From: UBA6183 sp034676125
Lineage (GTDB): Bacteria > Bacteroidota > Bacteroidia > UKL13-3
Direction of reading: 5' to 3'
NCBI GenBank assembly: GCA_034676125.1
Contig: JAUCCO010000024.1
Span: 1 to 31,654 of the forward strand
Length of the DNA: 31,654 nucleotides
A model generated the notes under the pieces. That model ran no database searches. It was not told the origin of the DNA and saw only the letters and a program-made list of their open reading frames with translations. Positions 13,534 to 23,000 of this stretch are shown here, piece by piece (positions within the stretch are counted from its first letter, which is position 1; the number at the start of each line of letters is the position of its first letter). Made by a program: the position numbers and the translations under genes.

Positions 13534-15003
13534 TTATGCTAACAACTTACTCCAGTTAATTTCTTGGGCAAGTATTGTTCTGATTTTATCAATTGATATA
13601 CGCTCTTGAATCATGGTATCACGGTAACGAATGGTTACAGTTTGGTTCTCTAGCGATTCGTGATCTACAGTGATACAAAATGGTGTGCCAAGTGCATCTT
13701 GCCTGCGGTAACGTTTTCCAATAGCATCTTTTTCCTCGTAAAAACAATTGTAATCAAACTTTAAATCATCAATTATTTTTCGAGCCACTTCTGGCAAACC
13801 ATCCTTTTTTGTTAGTGGAAAAATAGCAACTTTGTAAGGAGCCAAAACGGGAGGTAAATTTAACACCACGCGGGTATCTTTTTTATCTCCTTCGCCAACT
13901 TCTTCTTCTTTGTATGATGAACATAAAACCGAAAGAAATAGCCTATCTAAACCAACTGAAGTTTCAACTACATAAGGAATATAATTTCCATAAGGTTTGC
14001 CGTTTTCGTCTAATTCAGCATCAAAATATTGCATTTTTTTGCCCGAATGCTCTTGGTGATTTTTTAAATCAAAATCTGTACGCGAGTGAATACCTTCTAG
14101 CTCTTTAAATCCAAATGGATAGTTAAACTCAATATCAACCGCAGCATCAGCATAATGGGCTAACTTTACATGGTTGTGTAAACGGTAATTTGCATCACCC
14201 AAACCTAATTTTTTATGCCAATTAATACGTGCTTCTTTCCAATACTCGTACCATACTTTTTGTGTGCCCGGACGAACAAAAAATTGCATTTCCATTTGTT
14301 CAAACTCACGCATACGCATAATAAATTGGCGTGCTATAATTTCGTTACGAAAAGCCTTACCTGTTTGTGCTATACCAAACGGAATTTTCATTCTGCCGGT
14401 TTTTTGCACGTTTAAAAAATTAACAAAAATACCTTGCGCAGTTTCTGGTCGTAAATAAACCTTATCAGCATCTTCGGCCATCGCACCCATTTCGGTACTA
14501 AACATAAGGTTAAACTGGCGCACATCTGTCCACACTTTTGTGCCACTTATTGGGCAAGCTATTTCATGCTGTTCGATTAATGCTTTTAGTTGTACTAAGT
14601 CATTATCCAACAAAGCTTGATCAAGCGCGGCTTGCAGCTCATCAGCCTTTATCGTTTTGCCATCCTTTTGGTATTTGGCAATTTTATCTTCCAATAAATT
14701 ATCAGCACGGTAGCGCTTTTTGCTATCTTTATTATCAATCATTGGGTCGCTAAAACCATCAATATGGCCGCTAGCTTTCCAGGTTTTAGGATGCATAAAA
14801 ATTGCAGCATCTAAACCTACAATATTTTCGTGCATTTGCACCATGGCTTTCCACCAATATTGGCGTAAGTTATTTTTTAACTCCACCCCGTTTTGGCCAT
14901 AGTCATATACAGCACCAAGGCCATCATAAATTTCGCTACTCGGAAAAACAAAGCCATATTCTTTGGCATGGCTTACTACTTTTTTAAAAATTTCTTCACT
15001 CAT
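13534..15003 (-). CDS. glyQS: Glycyl-tRNA synthetase, homodimeric class II type
   Basis: Charges tRNA-Gly with glycine in the cytoplasm. It is the single-chain form, not the split alpha/beta type. The 489-residue protein begins MSEEIFKKVVSHAKEYGFVF; ATG 15003 is the family start, and the few upstream codons have no similarity. Motif 1 region: GLDAAIFMHPKTWKASGHID. Motif 2: FRNEIIARQFIMRMREFEQM, with its catalytic Arg. Motif 3: ETSVGLDRLF. A variable insert follows FSDPMIDNK, with a lone Cys (EIACPISG) where zinc-binding Cys residues sit in some relatives. The C-terminal anticodon-binding domain starts about LPPVLAPYKVAIFPL. It ends at a clear terminator. Confidence 0.96.
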   Translation of the reverse strand: MSEEIFKKVVSHAKEYGFVFPSSEIYDGLGAVYDYGQNGVELKNNLRQYWWKAMVQMHENIVGLDAAIFMHPKTWKASGHIDGFSDPMIDNKDSKKRYRADNLLEDKIAKYQKDGKTIKADELQAALDQALLDNDLVQLKALIEQHEIACPISGTKVWTDVRQFNLMFSTEMGAMAEDADKVYLRPETAQGIFVNFLNVQKTGRMKIPFGIAQTGKAFRNEIIARQFIMRMREFEQMEMQFFVRPGTQKVWYEYWKEARINWHKKLGLGDANYRLHNHVKLAHYADAAVDIEFNYPFGFKELEGIHSRTDFDLKNHQEHSGKKMQYFDAELDENGKPYGNYIPYVVETSVGLDRLFLSVLCSSYKEEEVGEGDKKDTRVVLNLPPVLAPYKVAIFPLTKKDGLPEVARKIIDDLKFDYNCFYEEKDAIGKRYRRQDALGTPFCITVDHESLENQTVTIRYRDTMIQERISIDKIRTILAQEINWSKLLA

Positions 15004-15147
15004 AATTTGCCGCAAAATAAGGGCTTTAAACAGTTTTTAAAAATTAAAGATAAACAATAGTTAATCAGCCCAAAACATTAGGCTTGCAAAGCATTAAATT
15101 AACAATAAATGCAAAATCATTACCGTTTATGATTAGCTGCTATTAAA

Positions 15148-16458
15148 TTGCACAAAATCCAATTGGCTTTGATTACCATTTTAACAACCCATAAAACAGA
15201 AAGATTAAACTACACCTTAAATGAAATTTTAGGGCGCAGACTTGGTGTTAATTATGTTGTTACCACAAATATTGATGAGTTTAATAATACCACAGGTTGC
15301 CGAGTAAATTATACCAATAAAATACTGGCCAATTGTTTACATATTGTTCCAGAACAATTATTGTTTGAAGAAGACATAAAAAATCAACCCATAAATATAG
15401 AAAAAAACAAAGATTGGAATACCATTTTTTGGCCACGTTTAAATCAAACTATTCCGTTTGATATTTTTGCCGCGAGTTTTTATTTATTAAGTAGATATGA
15501 AGAATATACTGCTACCGAATTTGATAATCACCAACGTTTTGATGCAGTAAGTAGTCTGGCATTTAAATACGATTTTTTAAACTTGCCGCTTATTGAGGTT
15601 TGGTGCGAACAATTAAAAAAGGATTTATTAACGATTGATAAATCCTTACATTTTAAGCAACATAAATTTACACCAATTACTACTATTGATGTAGATTTTG
15701 CTTATTTATATAATGGTATAAATTTAAAAAGATGGTTGGGAAAACTGGCAAAATCAATGCTAAAGTTTGATGTAAAAAATGTAATTACACAAATAAAATC
15801 AACCCTAAACCCAAAACACGACCCATACAATACCTACGATTTTATTAACAAAACAGTAAAAGGCAAATTGGGTTACTTTTTTTTAATGAGCAATGCAGGT
15901 GGACATGATAAAAACATTGCTGTTAATGGACCTACATTTAAAAAATTGGTTAATCATTTAAAAGCAAAAAGTGATTTTATTGGCTTACACCCATCCTATT
16001 TATCAAACCAAAACAATAGCCTTTTAGCAACCGAAAAAGACTTGCTAGAAAAAATTACAGCAAGTAAAATTGAACATAGCCGACAACATTTTTTAAAACT
16101 TCATCTTCCGAATACTTATCAAAACTTAATTGCGCAACACATTTTTGCAGATTATACCATGTTATATGCCAATAAAGTTGGTTTTAGGGCAAGTACTTGT
16201 ATGCCGTTTTTGTTTTTTGATTTAACACAAAATAAAACATCAAACCTAACATGCTACCCTACTTGTTTTATGGATACTACCATTACCAGTTACTTAGGTT
16301 CAAACAACCAAGAGACTACACAAATACTGAATAATTTATTGGAAGTAGCAAAATTACACAACGGATATTTTATTACCTTGTGGCATAACAATACCTTTGC
16401 TTTACCCCATTTTAAAACTATTTTTAGCAACCTATTTAAGCAACAACAATTTGATTAA
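15148..16458 (+). CDS. Polysaccharide deacetylase-like protein (DUF7033 type)
   Basis: 436-residue protein resembling the Bacteroidota family annotated as polysaccharide deacetylase with an N-terminal DUF7033 domain. Visible: the N-terminal domain with DIFAASFYLLSRYEEY (about 110-125); a NodB-like start TTIDVDFAY, whose D-x-D is the usual metal site; GLHPSYLS, supplying His; and a late FITLWHNNTF strand, typical of the C-terminal part of these barrels. There is no signal peptide, so a cytoplasmic or membrane-face role is likely. The start is TTG 15148, since the frame has no ATG before the domain begins. It overlaps the next gene by 8 bp. The pair is probably involved in surface polysaccharide modification; the substrate is unknown. 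Confidence 0.72.
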   Translation: MHKIQLALITILTTHKTERLNYTLNEILGRRLGVNYVVTTNIDEFNNTTGCRVNYTNKILANCLHIVPEQLLFEEDIKNQPINIEKNKDWNTIFWPRLNQTIPFDIFAASFYLLSRYEEYTATEFDNHQRFDAVSSLAFKYDFLNLPLIEVWCEQLKKDLLTIDKSLHFKQHKFTPITTIDVDFAYLYNGINLKRWLGKLAKSMLKFDVKNVITQIKSTLNPKHDPYNTYDFINKTVKGKLGYFFLMSNAGGHDKNIAVNGPTFKKLVNHLKAKSDFIGLHPSYLSNQNNSLLATEKDLLEKITASKIEHSRQHFLKLHLPNTYQNLIAQHIFADYTMLYANKVGFRASTCMPFLFFDLTQNKTSNLTCYPTCFMDTTITSYLGSNNQETTQILNNLLEVAKLHNGYFITLWHNNTFALPHFKTIFSNLFKQQQFD

Positions 16459-17371
16459 ATTTATTAAACATGCCGATATTGATAAGGCAAAATGGGATGC
16501 GTGCATACAACAAGCTAGCAATAGTTTAATTTATGGTTACAGTTGGTACTTAGATATTGCTTGCAAAAATTGGCATGCAATTATTTTGGGAGATTATGAT
16601 GCAGTGATGCCTTTGCCAACCAATAAAAAAATATTTACCATGGCGTACCAACCATTTTTTACGCAGCAATTGGGTATTTTTTTTAAAGAAGAGTTTAAAA
16701 ATAAAGCGCATACTATAGATTTTTTTGAACAGATACCCAACGAATATAAATACATTAATATTTGCCTAAACGAACAAAACGAAACAGGGAATATTGGTAA
16801 GCTAGGTTATACATTAAAAAAGCGAAACAACTATTTATTATACCTTCATCAGCCTTACCAAAAACTGTTTAATGGCTTTAATGAACACAACAGGCGCAAC
16901 ATAAAAAAAGCTGCTAAAAACAGCCTAATTATTAGCGATACAATGCCAAATGATGTTGTTGAATTTTACATAAAACACAAAGGAATTAATACCCAAAATG
17001 TAACTTCTGCCGATTACGATAGGTTAAAACTATTGCTAAACGAAGCTCAAAAAAATGGCATGTTGTTGTGTAAACAAATATGCAATCAGCAGGGTGAGTG
17101 TTTAACTTCGGCAGCATTTTTTAAACACAACAATCGGCTAATTTATCAACTTGGTTCAACTAACCAATTAGGTAGAGAATTGCGGGCTATGTATCACTTA
17201 TTCGACCATATTATTGAAACCCACAGCGAGCAAAATATGGTGCTTGATTTTGAAGGTTCGGATATTGAAAATGTTGCACGATTTTTTAAAAATTTTGGTG
17301 CTTTATTAGTGCCATATCATAGGTTAATTGCAAATAAATTGCCGTGGCCTTTTAATTTGATAAAAAAATAA
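16451..17371 (+). CDS. FemAB/GNAT-like acyltransferase
   Basis: 306-residue protein of the FemAB/GNAT-fold type, expected to transfer an acyl or aminoacyl group. Characteristic parts: an N-terminal SLIYGYSWYLDIACKNWHAI with aromatic residues, the central FNEHNRRNIKKAAKN helix that marks these proteins, then the beta-hairpin ECLTSAAFFKHNNRLIYQLG and LDFEGSDIENVARFFKNFGA near the end. The start TTG 16451 gives MIKFIKHADIDKAKWD. The overlap TTGATTAA places it across the stop of the upstream deacetylase-like gene, so translation is probably coupled. A start at 16397 is possible but would only add residues read from inside the neighbouring gene. The pairing suggests a shared cell-surface polymer or lipid substrate. 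Confidence 0.75.
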   Translation: MIKFIKHADIDKAKWDACIQQASNSLIYGYSWYLDIACKNWHAIILGDYDAVMPLPTNKKIFTMAYQPFFTQQLGIFFKEEFKNKAHTIDFFEQIPNEYKYINICLNEQNETGNIGKLGYTLKKRNNYLLYLHQPYQKLFNGFNEHNRRNIKKAAKNSLIISDTMPNDVVEFYIKHKGINTQNVTSADYDRLKLLLNEAQKNGMLLCKQICNQQGECLTSAAFFKHNNRLIYQLGSTNQLGRELRAMYHLFDHIIETHSEQNMVLDFEGSDIENVARFFKNFGALLVPYHRLIANKLPWPFNLIKK

Positions 17372-17428
17372 GCTGATTTTTTAAGCTTATTATATTTAAT
17401 TGCACTATAAACTTAATAACAAGATAAA

Positions 17429-18319
17429 TTGAAGTTTGCTGCTATAGATATTGGAAGTAACGCGGTGCGATTACAAATTGCACGACTAAATGATAACCCG
17501 CTTGAGCCATTTAAAAAGGTAGAGTTTGTGCGTATTCCTATAAGGTTGGGTGATGATGCATTTAACCGAGGAAAAATTAGCAAAGAAAAGCGCAAAATGT
17601 TTTACAAGGCAATGCACTCTTTTAAACTTATGATGGAGGTTTTTGGTGTGCAAAGTTATATGGCATGTGCCACCAGTGCTTTGCGCGAAGCAAATAATGG
17701 AGATAAAATTGTTAAAAAGGTTTCTGATGAATTTGATTTAGATATTGAAATTATAAATGGTAAACGCGAGTCGGAGATTATTTTAAAATCAATTACCCAT
17801 TTTTTAAAACCTGATAAAAATTATTTAACTATTGATGTAGGTGGCGGTAGTACAGAAATGACCGTGATACAAAACCTAAAAGCATACGATAGTGCAAGTT
17901 TTGATGTGGGCACGGTAAGATTATTGGATAATGGAATTAAAAAAGAAAGTTGGACAGATTTAGAAAACTACATCAAACAACATTATGCTGCCATTGATAA
18001 CTCGCGTGCAATTGCTACAAGTGGTACTATAAATAAAATTGCAAACATTATAAACCCTACTTTAAGCGAACCTTCCATTACTATTGAAGAGTTAGATAGG
18101 TTTTATCACATCATTAAAAAAATGAGCTTAAATCAGCTTATAGAAACCTATAAACTTAACCCTGATAGAGCTGATGTAATGGAACACTCAGCATTCTTAT
18201 ATCTTAAAATATTGAAGTGGGCCAACATCGAAAAGTTGTTTGCACCAAGTGCTGGTTTAAAGGATGGAATACTATACGAACTTTTAGAAAAAAGCGAATA
18301 CGGGACTTTAAAAAAATAA
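17429..18319 (+). CDS. Ppx/GppA-family phosphatase (short form)
   Basis: Actin-fold phosphatase of the exopolyphosphatase/guanosine pentaphosphatase family, cytoplasmic. Visible motifs: DIGSN (7-11), ATSALREA (81-88), the GKRESE segment (111-116, where relatives have GxEEA) and DVGGGSTE (136-143), which bind the phosphate chain. At 296 residues it has only the two actin-like lobes and lacks the C-terminal HD-like region of E. coli Ppx, as is usual in Bacteroidota. It starts at TTG 17429 (MKFAAIDIG); the codons just upstream have no start and a stop lies at 17417. Polyphosphate versus pppGpp as substrate cannot be decided. It is 57 bp after the acyltransferase on the same strand. Confidence 0.88.
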   Translation: MKFAAIDIGSNAVRLQIARLNDNPLEPFKKVEFVRIPIRLGDDAFNRGKISKEKRKMFYKAMHSFKLMMEVFGVQSYMACATSALREANNGDKIVKKVSDEFDLDIEIINGKRESEIILKSITHFLKPDKNYLTIDVGGGSTEMTVIQNLKAYDSASFDVGTVRLLDNGIKKESWTDLENYIKQHYAAIDNSRAIATSGTINKIANIINPTLSEPSITIEELDRFYHIIKKMSLNQLIETYKLNPDRADVMEHSAFLYLKILKWANIEKLFAPSAGLKDGILYELLEKSEYGTLKK

Positions 18320-18351
18320 AGCTAAATATACTTTATCCTTTAACACACTTA

Positions 18352-19350
18352 TTACGCATAACGTTTCTCCACAAGTTGTTCTAGGTCTTTTACCAGTGCA
18401 TTCTCATTACTCCAATTATATTGGTGCTTAAGTTCGCTAAAAAACCTTAATGCTTCGTGTACGCTCGATGATGAGTTTAATTTCTCAATTGCTTTTGCGT
18501 ACTCCACCGTGTTTTCGTTAAACAAGTTATTTACAAACGCAATTTTCTTGTTTAAATTAATGGCTTGTTTTAAACTTTGTTGTTGCTCGCGTGCTATTCT
18601 TTCGTAAACATCTGGAGCTTTAAAATTTGCCGAAAGTTTATCTAACAAAGATAATTCGTTCGCATGTTCATCAACCACAGGCTTGCTCACAGGAGTAGCT
18701 AAAGGCAATGTAACTTGTACTTCTAGTTTTGCAATTTCGGCTTCCTTTTCTTGGTCGGCCATTAATTTTTCCAAATCATCAATGGTTGGCTCATCCTCAC
18801 CATCAAAGTTAAAATTAAGTGTTGTGTTTATATTGTTGGTTTCAGCAATTGGTTGCTCAATAATCGTTGGTTCAGGAGTGATTTCTTCTTTAACAACTGT
18901 ATCTTCTTCAATTATTTCTTCAGTTTCTGGCTCAATTGTTTCTATGTGATTTTCAATTAATACAGATTCTGCAAGATTTTCCAGCTCAGCTTTTGGCTCA
19001 TTTAAGGGCGACAAAACTTCTTCGGCAGTAATATTATTAACTTCGGTTGCAGCAATTACAAAATCTAAAGGTAAGTTTACTTCAGTTTTTGGCTGCGTAA
19101 TTTCTGGTTTATTTTGAATTGGGTTGGGCTGATTAATTTGCTCGTTTATTTGGGTTAAATTGCCTGAAGGCAATTGGCCTAGCCTGCCCTGAACCTGCAA
19201 TAGCGAGTGATAGATGTATAACAATTGCTGTTGAAGTAACGCCACATCAAGCTCGTTAAACTGATGTTTAGTTTTACTAATTAATTGATATGTTTCGTGT
19301 AGCTGAGAAATATCTGAGCTAAGTTTTTGCTGTGCGTCCTTTAAGTTCAT
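18352..19350 (-). CDS. Conserved hypothetical protein with acidic linker
   Basis: 332 residues, cytoplasmic by the absence of a signal peptide or helix. The N-terminal region (about 1-70) is helical and Gln-rich (QLHETYQLISKTKHQFNELD). The middle (about 95-225) is low-complexity and rich in Glu, Pro, Thr, Ile and Asn, most likely unfolded. The conserved C-terminal domain (about 235-332) includes KQAINLNKKIAFVNNLFNEN, AIEKLNSSSSVHEALRFF and ELKHQYNW, a pattern I know from uncharacterised Bacteroidota proteins. ATG 19350 gives MNLKDAQQKLSSD; an upstream extension would overlap thymidine kinase. It is divergent from tdk, with an 80-bp shared promoter region. The function is unknown; the architecture suggests a protein-interaction role. 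Confidence 0.8.
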   Translation of the reverse strand: MNLKDAQQKLSSDISQLHETYQLISKTKHQFNELDVALLQQQLLYIYHSLLQVQGRLGQLPSGNLTQINEQINQPNPIQNKPEITQPKTEVNLPLDFVIAATEVNNITAEEVLSPLNEPKAELENLAESVLIENHIETIEPETEEIIEEDTVVKEEITPEPTIIEQPIAETNNINTTLNFNFDGEDEPTIDDLEKLMADQEKEAEIAKLEVQVTLPLATPVSKPVVDEHANELSLLDKLSANFKAPDVYERIAREQQQSLKQAINLNKKIAFVNNLFNENTVEYAKAIEKLNSSSSVHEALRFFSELKHQYNWSNENALVKDLEQLVEKRYA

Positions 19351-19412
19351 GTTGTGCAATACTCCTACAAATTTGTGAAAAAGAAACCATTCGAAAAAAT
19401 AAACTATTTTTA

Positions 19413-19420
19413 TAACCTTG
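19413..19420 (+). promoter_or_regulatory. Candidate -7 box for tdk
   Basis: TAACCTTG matches TAnnTTTG at 7 of 8 positions, 10 nt before ATG 19431. It abuts the box for the divergent gene. Confidence 0.35.
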
Positions 19421-19428
19421 CAAATATA
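19421..19428 (-). promoter_or_regulatory. -7 box for the acidic-linker gene
   Basis: Minus-strand TATATTTG is an exact match to TAnnTTTG, giving a leader of about 65 nt before ATG 19350. It overlaps the upstream region of tdk, so the two promoters face away from each other back to back. Confidence 0.45.
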
Positions 19429-19430
19429 AA

Positions 19431-20021
19431 ATGTTTTTAGAACCACGCTTAAAAAATACATTGCACAAAAAGGGCTGGATAGAGGTAATCTGCGGCTCAA
19501 TGTTCTCTGGTAAAACCGAAGAGTTAATTAGAAGAATTAACCGTGCACGCATAGCCAACTTAAAAGTTGAGATATACAAACCCGCTATCGACACCCGTTA
19601 TCACGAATCGGAGGTAGTTTCGCACAACAGCAATGCCGTATCGTCAATACCTGTTGCAAGCTCACTAAATATTTTATTGATGTGTCAAGATGCAGATGTT
19701 GTAGGTATTGATGAAGCACAATTTTTTGATTCGGAAATTGTTTATGTATGCGAAACTTTAGCACAACGTGGCGTTAGGGTAATATTAGCTGGGCTTGATA
19801 TGGATTATTTAGGTAAACCATTTGGACCAATGCCCGCATTAATGGCCATTGCAGAATATGTAACCAAAGTAAATGCCATTTGCATGTGTTGTGGAGATTT
19901 GGCCACGCACTCGTTCAGAAAGACAAGCAATAACAGCCAAGTTATGTTAGGTGAAAAAGACACCTACGAAGCACGATGTAGGCATTGTTTTAATGATGGA
20001 ATGAGTTTGGAAAAGGGATAA
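19431..20021 (+). CDS. tdk: Thymidine kinase (type II)
   Basis: Phosphorylates thymidine to dTMP with ATP, the salvage route for DNA precursors. Its 196 residues are the normal length for the tetrameric type II enzyme. Walker A is GSMFSGKT (22-29), the DEAQFF segment (94-99) holds the catalytic Glu E95, and the lasso/zinc site uses C151, C154 and the CRHC pair (C183, C186). The substrate-binding loop around VMLGEKDTYEARCR (171-184) is typical. ATG 19431 gives MFLEPRLKN, the start common in Bacteroidota homologues. It is convergent with the large TolB/barrel gene; no clear hairpin terminator lies between them, only a T-run at 20063-20070. Confidence 0.96.
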   Translation: MFLEPRLKNTLHKKGWIEVICGSMFSGKTEELIRRINRARIANLKVEIYKPAIDTRYHESEVVSHNSNAVSSIPVASSLNILLMCQDADVVGIDEAQFFDSEIVYVCETLAQRGVRVILAGLDMDYLGKPFGPMPALMAIAEYVTKVNAICMCCGDLATHSFRKTSNNSQVMLGEKDTYEARCRHCFNDGMSLEKG

Positions 20022-20079
20022 TTTTGAATTGAATAATTAATCCTGAAATTACTTTGTATTTGTTTTTTTTAAACACGTT

Positions 20080-23000
20080 TTAAAAATCCATGCTTAGCGA
20101 AAAGTGGTACATAGGCTTTTTAGCTACTTCGTAATCTTGTATTCCCCAAGCCACATCAAGCCTAATATAATAACCCAACAACTTACTTCTTAAACCAGGA
20201 CCAAAACCAGCAATTATTGGTTCGCGCACATTAATAACCGTAGCTTTTAGGTTTTGCACTTCATATATTTTTTGATTAAACGTATTTTCATCACTGTATG
20301 GCCCAGAACCAGTCCAAGCAGTTCCAACATCAAAAAATGGCATTAGCAATAAGTTATTTAAAAAATCAGAACGTATTGGTCGATTAGCAATGTATGATAC
20401 GATAGGAATTCTAATTTCAACACTTGCCGCAGCAAAGGTGCTTCCGTTTCTAATGTTTTGCTTAAAGCCACGCATGTTTGTTGCTAATGCCTGAAAAGCA
20501 TAATTGGTTTGAGAAGGTGGGTTATTACTTTGATCATATTGCGGAAAAATCCAATTATCAACTCCGCCCAAAACATACTTTACTTTTTGTTGTCCCCAAG
20601 AAGTATTTGCTGTTAATCGGGTACAAAAAATTACATTTTTATGAATAGGTTCGTAATGTCTAAAATCAAATCCAGCAGCATTTAGCCTAATTTTATCATT
20701 ATTAACATTAAAGTATTGTTCGTAAAATATTTTAAACCTGGTACCATCAAGTAAGTTTAATCCTTTTGGAATGGTATTATCAAAAACCAACTCTGCTTTG
20801 TAACCTGTCCATAGTGTTTCATTATCTGGCTTGGCCAAAGTTACTGGTGTTATTCCTTTAAAAACATCTTTATCTAAGCGGGTAAAAACATCACCCCTAA
20901 TACTCCACACTTGGTTTAATGGATATTTTAGCTCTAACCTTAATTCGTGAATGGTATTTTGAGTAGTTGTTCCTTCTGCATTTCCATCTCTACTTTGTCT
21001 AAAAAAAGTTACCTTTTTATCAAGCCTACGTTTTAAACTTTCGTAGGTTAAAAAATAATCGGCACCACTTAAATTATACGGAAGCCTAAAACCACCAACT
21101 AATTTATAGTCTTCAAACAAATCAACCAAACCAAATTTAATCATACCATTTAAACCTGTATTAAACATATTTTCGCCACCTGGCATAATGGGTTGGTAGT
21201 AGGAGTTTATTACCGTATTATCAATTTGAGTAACTAACTTATCTGCAAAAAAGGTAATGTTATAAAACCTTGGTGCAGTAACTTTTAAAAACTTACCTGC
21301 TTGCGCTGCTTGTGGTTTAAATGATGGTTTTATATCTTCAGGAGTAAATGTGCTTGGTGTAAATTCATTCACAAAAAAGAATTTTTCAGCCGTATCAATA
21401 AACACAGGTTTACTTGTTATAGATTTTTCTTCGGTAGCATTACCCACTGGGAAATTGCGTGGTTTAAAAATTGCCTCGCCAATCACAAAAGGTTTGGTAG
21501 CAAAACCAGATTTTAAACGAAATAAATTAGGATAAGTTTCTGTTTTTTTACCTGTTTCTGTTATTTGCTTTTGAAGTGGCGATTCAAAAATATTATACCT
21601 TCTATCGTTTAGCACAAAGTCGTATTCCTTTTGGGTTTGGCGGCATATATCGTGGGCAATTATGCTACGTTTGTAATTGGTAAGCGGGTAGGTAAATACC
21701 ACATCTTTGGTATGAATTATGGTATCAATTTTTTCTACATCATCACCTAACTTAATGGTTCTTCCATAATAATCAAACACAGTTCCTTTATCAGATAATT
21801 GCTCAAAAAACAGCGTATCAATAGTTTTAAGAGAGTCTTTTCTAAAAACTTGCAATTCGGTAAAATCATATTGCTCTTCAACCCTAACTGCGTATTTATT
21901 TACGATACCATTATACTCGGTAAGGTAACTATAATATTGGTTGTTGTATTCAACAGGATTGGTTTCGTTAATATTTGGCGTATTGCTTAATCTTTTTAAA
22001 GCATCTATTTGGCCCACACGCTCTAAATCGTACAAATAAATATCTAAATTATTTTGTGGTGATAAAGTTAACGGGGCTGCACCTCCAAGTGAGTCGCTGG
22101 TGCGGTTTGATGCAAATAGAATTTTAGAACCACCATCAGCATACACTGGCATTAAATCATCAAAAGGGTCGTTTGTAATTTGCCTTTCTCTGCGGGTTTG
22201 CATATCATACAAATACAAATCGCTTTGGCCTTTGCGTATTGCTGAAATGATTAATGAATTACCATTATCAGCATAAGCAAAACTTGTAATTTTATCAAAC
22301 TTTAAGAATAGAATTTTTGATTTTTTCTTGGTTAATAAATCTACTGTGGTGATATAAATTTTACCTTTTTTTTCGTGTACATACGAAAGTTTTTCGCCAC
22401 CCGGATGCCAGGCCAACATTGGGAAAGAATGATCTAACTCGCGCTGGTAATATTTAATACCACCTTTATGAATTCGTTTGTGTTTACTGGTTTTTAAGTT
22501 AACAGTCCAAACCTTATACTTACCACTTTTGTTGGTGGTAAAAGCAACAAAATCACCCTTAGGTGAAACTTTCAATTTAGGTTCGATGTATTTTGTTAGT
22601 CGCTTTTTTATCTTGATTTCTTGTTGCGGTAAGGTTCTAAAATTATCTTCTTTGGCATATTGTTCTTTGTAATACTCAAGCCAATCTTTACCAGCTTCTT
22701 TTAAATCAATTCCAGTAACATATATTAAAGCAGTTTCGTAATTACGGCTAAGCTTGGTAATGTATATCATGTTTGATATTACTTCAATACCATACTTTTC
22801 AACCAAAAAGCGCCACCACGAATGTCCTGCAAGTTTTGGTTCTTTATAAACTAACCGATTAAACTTTTTTAGCTTCCCACTATTTACTTGATCTTTAAGT
22901 TTATTATCTAATTCGCTATTCCATTGTTCGCCAATATAAGCGGTTAAACCTTGCATATACCATTCAGGTAAATTAAGCATTGCTGCATTTTGAATGCGAT

